The notes under the pieces were generated by a model. It did not search any database. It was not told the DNA's origin and saw only the letters and a program-made list of their open reading frames with translations. The position numbers and the translations under genes were made by a program. From the NCBI GenBank assembly GCA_028768525.1, contig CP054837.1, forward strand, positions 912,001 to 976,000: a stretch of 64,000 nt of DNA. The letters run 5' to 3'. Of the stretch, positions 44,822-54,605 are shown in pieces. Source of the stretch: Desulfobacter sp. GTDB lineage: Bacteria; Desulfobacterota; Desulfobacteria; Desulfobacterales; Desulfobacteraceae. The first letter of the stretch is position 1; each line of letters starts with the position of its first letter.

Positions 44822-44844
44822 CCCGGCGGGCATCGCCCGCCGGG
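44822..44844. repeat. Perfect 10-bp GC-rich hairpin between metG and the transpeptidase gene
   Basis: CCCGGCGGGC (44822-44831), ATC loop, GCCCGCCGGG (44835-44844). No T-run follows. The ribosome binding site of the next gene begins about 7 bases after the stem. Confidence 0.6.
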
Positions 44845-44864
44845 GCAACCCATGGAGAGGAGCT

Positions 44865-46241
44865 TTGCACACCGACCCGCTGAATACCTATAAAAAAGAA
44901 GACTCCTGGCGAGATCTCCAATCGGACTACTTTCTCCGGCGCCGGCGAAAGTCTTTTCTGAGAAAATTTCTGAACGCCATGGCAGCGATTATTTTTATGG
45001 GGGGGCTGGCGGCCGGCGGCGCCTTTTTGTCCCAGCGCATGGGATTATTTAATCTTTTCAAGGAGTCAACCCTTTCCCGGCAGACGGCCCCCGCCCCACA
45101 GGCACCAGCCATGCTGATCAAGGCCGACATCAAGGCGCTGACCCGGAATATTGTCTTTCTCAACTCAATTAAAACCCAGTTTACCGCAGAGACAGAAGAC
45201 GGGACAGCCACCCTTCAAACCCGGTTGGACCCAAGGCTTCAGTCCCTGTTGAATAAACGCCTTGACCGGCTCAAGCCCCTGACCCGGGGCAAACCCCAGC
45301 GCATCGCCATGGTGGCCATGGACGGCCGTACCGGATTCATCAAGGCCATGGCCGGATTCGACCTGGCCGATCCCGATGCCAATCCCTGCATTGTCTCAGA
45401 CTATCCGGCGGCCAGCATATTTAAAATCGTTACGGCTTCGGCCGCCGTGGATGCCCTGGGATACACCGCTGCCACGCCGGTCTATTTTAACGGCAATAAA
45501 TACACCTTATACAAACGGCAACTCACGGAAAAAAAGAATAAATACACCTCAAGGGTCAGCCTGGCCTCGGCCTTTGCAGAGTCCATCAACCCGGTGTTCG
45601 GCAAACTGGGCAAGCTATACCTGGGCCGGGAACACCTGAATGACTACGCAGCCAGGTTCGGGTTCAATAACGGACCGGATGCGGATTTTAAATTTGAAGC
45701 CGGGAAATTTGCCGTCACCGAAAGCGATTACCACCTGGCGGAACTGGGGTGCGGCTTCAACCGCCAGACCCAGATTTCCCCGGTTTTCGCTGCCCTGATG
45801 GTCTCCGCAGTGGTCAACCAGGGCAATTCCCTGATCCCCCGCATGGTGGACCGGGTCAGCGGCCCGGACGGGCAACCGGTTTACAAAAGCAAAAAAGAAG
45901 TCTATAAAACTCCTGTCCGGCCACAAACCGCCAAAACCATGGTGGCTGTCATGAAAAAAACCGTTTCCCGGGGGACGGCCCGCAAGGCATTCAGGGGTTA
46001 TACCCGGGACAAGGTATTGTCAGGGCTCACCATCGGCGGAAAAACAGGCTCATTATTCAATAACAAACGTACGGTAAAATACGACTGGTTTACAGGATTC
46101 GGCATGGAAAAGAACAGTGGAAAAATCCTGATAGTTGCCGTTGTGGTGGGACACCGCAAATATATCGGCACACGGGCGGCCGAACATGCCCGGGCCATGT
46201 TGAAAACCTATTTTACCCCCGTATCCGGCAGCCCGTCCTGA
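44865..46241 (+). CDS. Penicillin-binding protein, transpeptidase domain
   Basis: 458 residues from a TTG start with GGAG seven bases upstream. A cytoplasmic basic segment (RRRRKSFLRKF) precedes one membrane span (about 38-56). The transpeptidase domain has SIFK (Ser184, Lys187), SIN in AFAESINPVFG and KTG in IGGKTGSLF, the three active-site motifs of beta-lactam targets. It is shorter than PBP2 or FtsI and lacks their large N-terminal pedestal, so its place in the cell-wall machinery is uncertain. It precedes the giant GlmS-like gene. Confidence 0.85.
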   Translation: MHTDPLNTYKKEDSWRDLQSDYFLRRRRKSFLRKFLNAMAAIIFMGGLAAGGAFLSQRMGLFNLFKESTLSRQTAPAPQAPAMLIKADIKALTRNIVFLNSIKTQFTAETEDGTATLQTRLDPRLQSLLNKRLDRLKPLTRGKPQRIAMVAMDGRTGFIKAMAGFDLADPDANPCIVSDYPAASIFKIVTASAAVDALGYTAATPVYFNGNKYTLYKRQLTEKKNKYTSRVSLASAFAESINPVFGKLGKLYLGREHLNDYAARFGFNNGPDADFKFEAGKFAVTESDYHLAELGCGFNRQTQISPVFAALMVSAVVNQGNSLIPRMVDRVSGPDGQPVYKSKKEVYKTPVRPQTAKTMVAVMKKTVSRGTARKAFRGYTRDKVLSGLTIGGKTGSLFNNKRTVKYDWFTGFGMEKNSGKILIVAVVVGHRKYIGTRAAEHARAMLKTYFTPVSGSPS

Positions 46242-46353
46242 TTTTCAGGACTGCCCGAATCCGGAAACCCCGGATCCGGACCTTTAAATCAGGATCTTAA
46301 TTCCAGGGTCAATTTTTCAACGCCCGATTTTTTTGGGACTAGGGAGAAAACTC

Positions 46354-49300
46354 ATGAAATCATATTCAAAAGCGGCAGTGAAGATTTTCAGACATATCCG
46401 GCAGCTAAAAGTTGCCGTGGGCAAACCCCTGAAACGGGTTGAACCCAACACCCTGGTCCTCTTTCCCGACCGCCCCAATTGCCTGAACTGCGGGATCTGC
46501 GCATTTGTGGCCTATAAAGGCATTCAGGACAGGGAATCCCGGAACCGCCTCTCCGCCGCTGAAGTGCTGGCCGCCGTCTCGGACAACCGTCTTTCAGAAA
46601 ATGGGGGCCAGACCGTTCCGGACAATTACATGGGCGGAGAGCCATTTCTTTCGACCCTCATAGAGCAGGTCAGGGACCTGAAACGGGAAAACGAATTCTC
46701 AGCCCTGTATTTTAACCGGGAGGAGACCGGGAATCTGGACAGCCTTGCCGCCGGTCTTGAACGTATTATCCAGGAAGAGGCGGACCGGTTCAAATCACTG
46801 ACCTCCAGCCTTTCAGCCCCCGAGGTGGAAATGATTGCCCGTCAGCTTGAGGCACTCAGGGACATCCACTGGTGCCTGAAAAAAGAAATTCTGGATAATA
46901 TCCAGGCCATCGGCGCCCTGGCCCCCGGACTTGACCGTGTCCCTTCAGACACCGGACTGCTGCTGTTTAAGCGGATCAACGCCGTCCTCAACAGCATTGA
47001 CCGGCTGGAAGTCAGGGGACGGGATTCGGCAGGCATCTCCGTCATGTGCACCCTTTCGGCCCAGGAATTTAAAAATTACAAGGCTGCCCTGGAAAAAGAA
47101 GGCCTCACCCGGGTACTCAAGGAAAGATCCAACCATACCATCCTGTCCAACAACTCCATTTCGATGAATTCGGATCTGGAAAACGGCCTGACCACCATCT
47201 GCTTTGTCTATAAATTTGCCGCAGAAATCGGGGCCCTGGGGGATAACATCTCCTTTATCCGCAGCCAGATTAAAAACGACCACCTGCTGCAGCTGGCAGC
47301 CGGTTTCCCCATTGCATCCAATTCGGTATCCGCCCACACCCGGTGGGCCTCGGTGGGCGATATCTCCGTCCCCAACTGCCACCCGGTGGACAACACCCCC
47401 ACGGACCGGGAAATCGCCAAATCCGGTATCATCCATGTCTGCCTCAACGGCGATATCGACAATTACCTGGAACTCAAAACCGAGTACGAGGCCCGGTACG
47501 ATAAGATCCATCCGGAGATCAACACGGACACCAAACTGATCCCGCTGCAGATCGAACACCATTTAAAACTGGGACAGACCGTTGAAGAGGCATTCCGGCT
47601 GGCCCTCAACGAATTCCACGGCTCCCATGCCATTTCCATGCACACGGACCTGGCCCCGGGCAAATTGTTCCTGGCCCAGAAGGGCAGCGGCCAGGCCATT
47701 TTCGTGGGCATTGCCCCGGACCACTATATTGCCGCTTCCGAGCTGTACGGGGTGGTGGAAGAGACCCAGCACTATATCAAACTCAACGGCGAAGACCAGG
47801 GCCAGATCGTCGTCCTGGACCAGCATTCCGCCGGCGGCATTGAAGGTATCCAGTCCTATTATTACGACGGCCGCCCCATCGAACTCACCCAGAAGGATGT
47901 GCTGACCAGCCAGATCACCTCGCGGGATATTGACCGCCAGGGGTTTCCCCACTATTTCCTCAAGGAAATCTCAGAATCCCCGCTCTCCGTGGAAAAAACC
48001 CTTGAAAACAAGTTCAAGCAGAATCCCGGTTCCGGCCTGCTGAACATCAGCCTGGACCCCGGCATTATTCCGGAACACCTTGAAGCTGACCTGAAATCAA
48101 AAAAATTCAACAAGATTTATTTCATCGGCCAGGGCACAGCAGGCATTGCCGCCCAGGGGTGCGCCGACCTGCTCACCCATTACCTAGGGGATCAAAATCT
48201 GGATATCCGGGCACTGAAATCCTCTGAACTCTCGGGTTTCAGCATCATCGGCGACCAGGAAAACCGGACAGCCATGGCAGACACCCTGGTGGTGGCCATC
48301 AGCCAGTCCGGCACCACAACGGACACCAACCGGACAGTGGATATGGTCAAGGCCTGCGGGGCCGCCACCCTGGCCATTGTCAACCGCAGGGATTCGGACC
48401 TGACCTTTAAAACAGACGGGGTATTGTATACCAGCTCCGGACGGGACATTGAAATGTCCGTGGCCTCCACCAAGGCCTTTTATGCCCAGATCACGGCCGG
48501 CGCCGTCCTTGGACTTCACCTCACCGCCATCCTCAATGCCAGGACCGAGGCATATATCAGTGAGCAGCTCCATGCCCTCATGGCCCTGCCGGAAAAAATG
48601 CGCACCATCCTGGAGATGAAGGAAGAAATCAAAACCTCCGCCGACCGCCTGGCTGTGACAAAGAATTATTGGGCCACGGTTGGCTCAGGGGCGAATAAGA
48701 CCTCTGCCGACGAAATCCGTATCAAGCTGTCCGAACTCTGCTATAAAACCATTTCATCGGATTTTGTGGAGGATAAAAAGCATATCGACCTCTCCTCCGA
48801 GCCCCTGATCATCGTCTGTGCCGCCGGCACCCGGGAGAGTGTACTGGGGGATATTATCAAGGATACGGCCATCTTCCACGCCCACAAGGCCTGCCCCATC
48901 GTGATTACCACCCAGGGGGAGGACCGTTTCGACCTTTATGCCAAATCCGTATTTAAAATTCCCGAGATACAGGAGCATTTTGCCCCCATCCTAAACACGC
49001 TTGTGGGGCATATCTGGGGCTACTACGCGGCCCTGGCCATCAATGAAAAGTCAAGATTCATTTACGATGCCAGGACAGAGATCCAGGAAGCAATCACCGA
49101 TTACAGACAGATGGGCCATGACGACTATGAGGTACTGCTGGAAAATAAATTCAGGGAAAAAATTGCGGAATTCTACAACCGGTTCTCACGAAAACGGCGG
49201 GAAGGGGCCTTCCCCGCGGCCATCGGGCTGGATACCATGGCCAATATCACCCTGCTGCTGAAATACCTGTCCGGACGGCTGCCGGTGCTGGATTTTGAAA

Positions 49301-50046
49301 TTGATTTCGGCATCAAGGGAACGCCGGCCAATATGTTCTCCACCTTTTTCGATACCATGGGCCAGGCCATCAACACCATGGCCCGTCCGGTGGATGCCAT
49401 AAAGCACCAGGCCAAAACCGTTACCGTGGGCACCAGCCGCATCAGCGAAAAATTCGAGGGCCTGGTATTTGACGAACTGGCTGCCCACGATATCCAGATA
49501 TCCCAAATCACCAACAAGAATGTACTGGTCATAAAAAATCTTCAGGAAATCATTTCAACGGTGCACGGGGGCCTGCTCTACCGCATCTCAGGTCTCAACC
49601 TTCTGGGAGAAGTCACCGACGGAACCCGCATCCAAGTGGTGGCAAAAACCGGCGCCCTTGAAAGCGAGACCTCCCGGGTGGAAACCGATCACCGGCTCAA
49701 GGGCACCAAAAATATCATTGTCCGGGAAGGCAATGTATACATGGGCAAGGGGCGTAAGGACAATAAAAATATACTGGTGATCCCGGTGATCTCCGCCTCC
49801 CCGGCCAGCCCCAATATCATTGAGAATATTCTTTCCCTCAACGTCGGATTTAAGGCGTCAGACGAGGTTTCCCTGCTGAAGAAGATCAAGGCCCTGGGCG
49901 GCAAATATACCCGGCTCAAAGACTGGATTCTGGAGAGTGAAAACATCACCTGGGACGACAAATACCTGAACCTGGTGGACATTGACACCCTCTTCGGTGC
50001 CACGGCTGAAAAAGCGGTGGAGGCCATTATCCAGAAACTGGAATAA
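46354..50046 (+). CDS. Giant GlmS-like protein: glutaminase-type domain, two SIS domains and a C-terminal extension
   Basis: 1230 residues from ATG 46354 (AGGGAG seven bases upstream), about twice normal GlmS. The glutaminase core is recognisable: CGI at Cys46 in NCLNCGICAFVAY, RGRDSAGISV (about 224), AHTRWASVG (about 328), LNGDIDNY and TDTKLI. Two SIS domains follow (about 587-735 with ISQSGTTTDTNR, and about 771-896). The last 330 residues match nothing I know. Cys46 is not N-terminal, so glutaminase activity would need removal of 45 residues, as in PurF-type proenzymes. A roughly 170-residue insertion separates CGI from RGRDSAG. A true hexosamine synthase role is uncertain. Confidence 0.8.
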   Translation: MKSYSKAAVKIFRHIRQLKVAVGKPLKRVEPNTLVLFPDRPNCLNCGICAFVAYKGIQDRESRNRLSAAEVLAAVSDNRLSENGGQTVPDNYMGGEPFLSTLIEQVRDLKRENEFSALYFNREETGNLDSLAAGLERIIQEEADRFKSLTSSLSAPEVEMIARQLEALRDIHWCLKKEILDNIQAIGALAPGLDRVPSDTGLLLFKRINAVLNSIDRLEVRGRDSAGISVMCTLSAQEFKNYKAALEKEGLTRVLKERSNHTILSNNSISMNSDLENGLTTICFVYKFAAEIGALGDNISFIRSQIKNDHLLQLAAGFPIASNSVSAHTRWASVGDISVPNCHPVDNTPTDREIAKSGIIHVCLNGDIDNYLELKTEYEARYDKIHPEINTDTKLIPLQIEHHLKLGQTVEEAFRLALNEFHGSHAISMHTDLAPGKLFLAQKGSGQAIFVGIAPDHYIAASELYGVVEETQHYIKLNGEDQGQIVVLDQHSAGGIEGIQSYYYDGRPIELTQKDVLTSQITSRDIDRQGFPHYFLKEISESPLSVEKTLENKFKQNPGSGLLNISLDPGIIPEHLEADLKSKKFNKIYFIGQGTAGIAAQGCADLLTHYLGDQNLDIRALKSSELSGFSIIGDQENRTAMADTLVVAISQSGTTTDTNRTVDMVKACGAATLAIVNRRDSDLTFKTDGVLYTSSGRDIEMSVASTKAFYAQITAGAVLGLHLTAILNARTEAYISEQLHALMALPEKMRTILEMKEEIKTSADRLAVTKNYWATVGSGANKTSADEIRIKLSELCYKTISSDFVEDKKHIDLSSEPLIIVCAAGTRESVLGDIIKDTAIFHAHKACPIVITTQGEDRFDLYAKSVFKIPEIQEHFAPILNTLVGHIWGYYAALAINEKSRFIYDARTEIQEAITDYRQMGHDDYEVLLENKFREKIAEFYNRFSRKRREGAFPAAIGLDTMANITLLLKYLSGRLPVLDFEIDFGIKGTPANMFSTFFDTMGQAINTMARPVDAIKHQAKTVTVGTSRISEKFEGLVFDELAAHDIQISQITNKNVLVIKNLQEIISTVHGGLLYRISGLNLLGEVTDGTRIQVVAKTGALESETSRVETDHRLKGTKNIIVREGNVYMGKGRKDNKNILVIPVISASPASPNIIENILSLNVGFKASDEVSLLKKIKALGGKYTRLKDWILESENITWDDKYLNLVDIDTLFGATAEKAVEAIIQKLE

Positions 50047-50054
50047 CCCCCGGT

Positions 50055-50822
50055 TCACGCCCGGGCCAGCACCAGGGCGAAAACGGCACCGGCGCCGGCG
50101 GATTTCAGGGCAGATGCCGCAGACCGGCAGGTGGACCCTGTGGTAAATACATCATCCACCAGAAGGATATTTTTTCCCTCCGGGCGTTGCCGGGCCTGCC
50201 ATTCAAAGGCCCGGGCCAGGTTGGTTTCCCGTTCTTTTTCATCCAATCCGGTCTGGCTCGGGGTATGCCTGACCCTGGCCAGGGAGCGGATATCTATGGT
50301 CCAGGGTGGCGGTGTGCCGTATCTTTCACGGTGGAGTGCCATGAGATTCCGGATTAAAAGGAAGGACTGATTAAAGCCCCGCTTTGCCGACTTTTTCCTG
50401 TGAAGGGGGATGGGCAGGATGAGATGGATATCTTCCTTTGAAAACCAGGTGCAATACGCTTCAAACAGGTGGCGTTCAAATGGGCGGGCCAGGCTGAGCC
50501 GGCCCTGGTACTTGAACAGGGCCACGGCCTCCCGGACAATGCCTTCATATTCAAAGGCCGCCCTTACCCTCTCCACCACAGGTGCTTTTTCAAGGCAGGA
50601 TTCGCATAGATGGTCATCACCGGCGGAAAAACGCCGGCCGCAGCAGGTACAAAAAGGGGAACCGAACCCGGGCAGCCTGCCCATGCAGGCCGTACAGAAA
50701 CAGGCAGAGAGGGGAACCTCCGGACTGCGGCGGATGTAAATGCCGCATTTAAGGCATTTGTCCGGAAAAACAAGAGAGGATATCCCCCGGACAAGGGACA
50801 GGTGGCGGAACCGGGTAATCAT
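50055..50822 (-). CDS. comF: ComF-family phosphoribosyltransferase-like protein
   Basis: 255 residues from ATG 50822 (GGAGG seven bases upstream; the longer frame starts at a TTG). The N-terminal zinc region has CLKCGIYI, CFCTACMG, CTCCGRRF and CESCLE. The C-terminal PRT fold has the PRPP loop NILLVDDVFTTGSTCRSAA. ComF proteins take part in DNA uptake or single-strand DNA handling; some act as amidophosphoribosyltransferase-like enzymes. No other competence gene is nearby. It converges on the GlmS-like gene with only eight bases between stops. Confidence 0.88.
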   Translation of the reverse strand: MITRFRHLSLVRGISSLVFPDKCLKCGIYIRRSPEVPLSACFCTACMGRLPGFGSPFCTCCGRRFSAGDDHLCESCLEKAPVVERVRAAFEYEGIVREAVALFKYQGRLSLARPFERHLFEAYCTWFSKEDIHLILPIPLHRKKSAKRGFNQSFLLIRNLMALHRERYGTPPPWTIDIRSLARVRHTPSQTGLDEKERETNLARAFEWQARQRPEGKNILLVDDVFTTGSTCRSAASALKSAGAGAVFALVLARA

Positions 50823-50877
50823 TGGACCGCCTCCGGATTCTGCCAAAAGAGATGGCGCCAGATATCAGCCGGCATAC

Positions 50878-51645
50878 CTACCCCCATAGTTCCAGAATCA
50901 GCTCCCGGCTCAGCCCCAGGTATTTGTGCTGCATATCCGGATCGTTGCAGAAAATTTCCAGGGTAATGGTCCCATTGTAGCCGGCCGTCTTTAATGAGGC
51001 CACGGCTTTTTTCCAATCCACGGTGCCGATACCCAGGGGCATATGGTCATCGGACCGGGAACGGTTGTCAGAAAAATGGACATGCAGGATCTCTTCTCCC
51101 AGCTCCCGGCAAAACGCCCCATAATCATCCAAGCCGAAATTTGTGTGTCCGAAATCCAGGTGCACTTTTAACCCTGGCACTTCTGCCACCAGCGTTTTAA
51201 AGGTGGAGACCCTGTCAAAAGGGGCTTTATAGTTTTCCAATACCAGCGTGAGCCCATATGATGCTGCCATTTCAACAATGGGGGGTAATGCCGCCATATG
51301 AAAGGAGACCAACTGGTTTCTCATGGCCGGCGGAGAAAAATAACAGGGATGGATATTCATGACCTTCGCCCCCAAGGCGGAAAATATTCCTGCACATCGC
51401 TCCAATTCCCTGAAACAGGCATCTCTGACCCCCTGGATGGGATAGGCATATGGAAGACAGGGATCGGTATGTCCTGTAATGGATAGGTCATAGGATTCAA
51501 GAATCGGCCGCAGTTCAGCAACCTCGACATCGGTGGCATTGGGGCCTTCGATGGTTAAATCCAAAAAGTCGAAACCGGCTTTCCCGCAGTATTCGGCCTC
51601 ATCATAGACGGATTTTGACGGATTATTCATTATTCCTATTTTCAT
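50878..51645 (-). CDS. TIM-barrel sugar phosphate isomerase/epimerase-like protein
   Basis: 255 residues from ATG 51645, which has AGGAGG five bases upstream; 43 extra upstream codons were rejected. It has the xylose isomerase-like/AP-endonuclease-2 barrel pattern: DFLDLTIEGPN, VMNIHPCY, TLVLENYKAP (metal Glu), KVHLDFGHTNFG (metal Asp/His), ILHVHFSDN (metal His) and ITLEIF. The metal set looks complete. The substrate is not known. It lies just upstream of comF on the same strand. Confidence 0.85.
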   Translation of the reverse strand: MKIGIMNNPSKSVYDEAEYCGKAGFDFLDLTIEGPNATDVEVAELRPILESYDLSITGHTDPCLPYAYPIQGVRDACFRELERCAGIFSALGAKVMNIHPCYFSPPAMRNQLVSFHMAALPPIVEMAASYGLTLVLENYKAPFDRVSTFKTLVAEVPGLKVHLDFGHTNFGLDDYGAFCRELGEEILHVHFSDNRSRSDDHMPLGIGTVDWKKAVASLKTAGYNGTITLEIFCNDPDMQHKYLGLSRELILELWG

Positions 51646-52034
51646 TGTGCCCTCCTTAATCGGGTGGCCATTGGGTCTCCCAATGTGCCTGTTTCCGCCA
51701 TGCCCTGCCGAGACTACATACTGTTGATTATTATCAGCCCCGTGCCCCCAAGGCAAGTGACAGGGCATATCCACTGGAAATCATTCTGAAATTCCGGGCA
51801 TCGGGCACTGCCCCACCGGCAGCGGGTTTCAGTATTTCAAAGCAGTGGCGGGCCTATCCTCTCTTCTTCCCCGGGTGGGGTCTGCGAAATTCTTTTTTCT
51901 TGCATCGTAAAATTCATAAGGATATAGATGCAAAAGAGGCAAAAGCGATGGACTGCTGAAAAAGGCTATTTCCATGGCAAGGGCGGTATGACGCAACCCA
52001 GTAACCTGCTGGCAACATCCAATGTGAATCAGGC
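51646..52034. other. 389-base gap with no gene recognised
   Basis: This holds the start region of the minus-strand isomerase-like gene and the leader of the plus-strand PEP-synthase-like gene. The last 110 bases have several short complementary arms (for example GATGG at 51945 with CCAT at 51973, CCAG with CTGG near 52000-52010) and may form a structured leader. I could not match it to a known riboswitch. The frame 51928-52128 is not supported as a gene. Confidence 0.5.
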
Positions 52035-54596
52035 ATGCCCATTAAAAACCTATTCAGATACTGGACCTATCAGGTCTTTACGCCGGGAACGGTGCTCAGG
52101 GAAAAGTACGAGGCCTTCAAGCGCCTGATCGACCATGACAGGCAGGCCCATGACCACCTGGCGTCCCTGGAGGATCTGTATTACAATAAAAAACAGGTGG
52201 ATTTCCAATCGGTTGTCAACACCTATGGGGAATTTTCAGATTCCGTGGCCGGCATGGTGGACGAACTGCTGCGCATGTGCCCCATGGGTTATTGGAGCCT
52301 GAAAGACTACTATAAAAAATTTGATTTTTACGTACGGTTCATGCTTGCCCCGCCTGAGTTCGACTTTTCACCTCCCTTTGTCTTGGCACTGGGAAACGCT
52401 GATTCTCTGGACGAGTCGGTGGCCGGTGCCAAGGCCGCGGTGTTGAACCGGCTGAACCGGGAACTTCACCTGCCTGTGCCGGAGGGATTTGTCATCACCA
52501 CCCGGGCATTCCACTTCTTTCTGGAGGCCAATGCCCTCCGGCCCTTTATCAACAGGCAACTGGCAGACCTTGATATTTTCGATCCGGTTTCACTGGCGGA
52601 TACGGCCGGAAAAATTGAGAACGCCATCCTTGAAGCTCCCCTGCCGGAAGAGCTGTCCCGGGAAATAGAAACCGCCCTGGCCCACTTCCAAAAAGACAAA
52701 ACCGGCCGGCGGCTTGCCATGCGGAGCAGCGCTGTTAAAGAAGACGGCCGGGCCTCCTTTGCCGGCCAGTATCGTAGCCTGATGAATGTGGATCCGTTGA
52801 ATGCAGGCCGGGCCTATAAACAGATTATTGCCGGCAAATACTCGGCAGCCGCATTGTCATACCGTATCCGGTGCGGCATACCGGATCATGAAACCCCCAT
52901 GGCCGTCCTTGTCCTGGAAATGCTGGATGCCCAGGCCGCAGGGGTGGTGTATACACGGGACATGGACAACCCGGAAACCGGAGACCTGCTCATCCACTCG
53001 GCCTGGGGCCTTGGGGGGCTGGTTGTGGACGGCCGGGTGACGCCGGATCTAATCCGGGTAGACAGGAAAGGCGCCATCACCCAGAGGCACACCGGGAGCA
53101 AGCAGCAGCAACTGGTCCTGGATGGCCCCCAGGGCCCCCGGATGGTAAAAACGTCCGATGACAATCAAAGCGCCCTTTCCCTGAACACCCCGGACATCCT
53201 CACCCTGAACCGCTGGTCAAGGAAGCTGGAGGAACATTTTCACGCCCCCCAGGATATTGAATGGTGCCTGAACCGGGACGGGCTGTTGTTTCTGCTCCAA
53301 TCCAGGCCCCTGCGCAACCCCCAACAAACCAGGCAGAAAAATGCATCCATTGATCCGGGGGAAGGCCTTAAGCCGGTCTGCAGCGGCGGCCGGACCATCT
53401 GCAGGGGGAGGGCTGCCGGACCGGTATTCTATCTGAAGCATCCCGGCCAGATGGGGGATATCCCGGAAAACAGCATTGTTGCCGCCCCATTCGGCCTGCC
53501 CCAATACGTTACCGCTATTCACAAAATGGCCGGGATCATCCTTCATACCGGCAGCACGGCCGGGCATTTTGCCTCCATTGCCCGGGAGTTCGGCCTCCCG
53601 GCCATGGTCTGTGCTGACGGATTCGACGCCCTTGAACCCGGCAATACCGTGACCCTGGATGCAGATGCAGGCCGGGTGTTTAAAGGAAAAATTGATGGCC
53701 TGCTTTCCCATTCACAGCAACGTTTCCAGGAGGACGAGTTTTCCCAAAGCAGTTTCATGGATAAGCTTCGATTTACCATCCGGTTCTGCGCCGACCTGAA
53801 ACTGACGGATCCGGATTCCCATGAATTCGGCCCGGATCACTGCCGCTCCCTGCACGATATCATCCGGTTTGCCCATGAAACGGCCATGCGGGAAATGTTC
53901 TTTACAGGCCGCAGGAAGGGGAGCAGGAAAAAAGGGGCCAAGCAGCTGATATCGGGCCTGCCCATGCTGTTGTACATACTGGATGTGGGCAGGGAAAACG
54001 ACGGCGGCCTGTCCGCTGCCAATGAAACCGCCTTACGGATGGACCACCTGGCATCCATCCCCATGAAGGCCCTGCTCAGGGGGCTTTCCCATCCGGATAT
54101 CTGCTGGGATGAAACCACCCACTTTGACTGGGACGCCTACGATAAAATTGTCATGGCCGGGGGCATCATCTCTGCGGATTCTCCCCAGTTCGGCAGTTAT
54201 GCCGTTGTCGCAAGGACCTATATGAATGTAAACTTGAGGTTCGGCTATCATTTTGTGATACTGGACAGCAGGTGTACCCCGTCAATAGAGGAAAATTATA
54301 TCCTCTTCCGGTTTTCCGGAGGCGGGGGAAATGAGAACGGCCGATGGCTCAGGGCCGACTTTATCGGTGCCGTCCTGGACCGGCTGGGATTTGTCACCCA
54401 AATCACCTGCGATCTCATTGACGCCCGGCTCATGGAGAAGGATGAACAAACCATCCAAACCACCCTTGAGCTGACCGGGCGGCTTTTAGGGGCCACCAAG
54501 CTGATGGACATGTATCTGAAAAATAAGGGTGATGTCTCCCGCTATGTGGAGGAATTTATGAAGGGCCGGTATGATTTCAGATCATTCAAAGACTAA
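52035..54596 (+). CDS. PEP-synthase-like phosphotransferase with a novel C-terminal domain
   Basis: 853 residues; the start ATG 52035 has a weak ribosome binding site, but a stop codon 33 bases upstream leaves no better choice. Residues 1-105 are unrecognised. About 110-430 are the ATP-binding half of PEP synthase/PPDK (GNADSLDESVAGAK, MRSSAVKEDGRASFAGQYRS, DIEWCLNRDGLLFLLQSRP). About 470-555 are the swivelling phosphohistidine domain with the catalytic His near 510 in STAGHFASIAREFGLPAMV. The usual PEP-binding TIM barrel is absent; instead a 290-residue region of unknown type follows. The final phosphate acceptor is therefore unknown. A phosphatase gene begins nine bases later. Confidence 0.83.
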   Translation: MPIKNLFRYWTYQVFTPGTVLREKYEAFKRLIDHDRQAHDHLASLEDLYYNKKQVDFQSVVNTYGEFSDSVAGMVDELLRMCPMGYWSLKDYYKKFDFYVRFMLAPPEFDFSPPFVLALGNADSLDESVAGAKAAVLNRLNRELHLPVPEGFVITTRAFHFFLEANALRPFINRQLADLDIFDPVSLADTAGKIENAILEAPLPEELSREIETALAHFQKDKTGRRLAMRSSAVKEDGRASFAGQYRSLMNVDPLNAGRAYKQIIAGKYSAAALSYRIRCGIPDHETPMAVLVLEMLDAQAAGVVYTRDMDNPETGDLLIHSAWGLGGLVVDGRVTPDLIRVDRKGAITQRHTGSKQQQLVLDGPQGPRMVKTSDDNQSALSLNTPDILTLNRWSRKLEEHFHAPQDIEWCLNRDGLLFLLQSRPLRNPQQTRQKNASIDPGEGLKPVCSGGRTICRGRAAGPVFYLKHPGQMGDIPENSIVAAPFGLPQYVTAIHKMAGIILHTGSTAGHFASIAREFGLPAMVCADGFDALEPGNTVTLDADAGRVFKGKIDGLLSHSQQRFQEDEFSQSSFMDKLRFTIRFCADLKLTDPDSHEFGPDHCRSLHDIIRFAHETAMREMFFTGRRKGSRKKGAKQLISGLPMLLYILDVGRENDGGLSAANETALRMDHLASIPMKALLRGLSHPDICWDETTHFDWDAYDKIVMAGGIISADSPQFGSYAVVARTYMNVNLRFGYHFVILDSRCTPSIEENYILFRFSGGGGNENGRWLRADFIGAVLDRLGFVTQITCDLIDARLMEKDEQTIQTTLELTGRLLGATKLMDMYLKNKGDVSRYVEEFMKGRYDFRSFKD

Positions 54597-54605
54597 GGAC
54601 AGAAC

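Noticed and set aside
51900..52034. c-di-GMP (GEMM) riboswitch before the PEP-synthase-like gene
   Set aside because: Short pairings and an ACGCAA string are present, but the GEMM core and tetraloop receptor arrangement could not be matched.
51928..52128. 66-codon frame before the PEP-synthase-like gene
   Set aside because: It overlaps the start of a well-supported gene in another frame and has no ribosome binding site.
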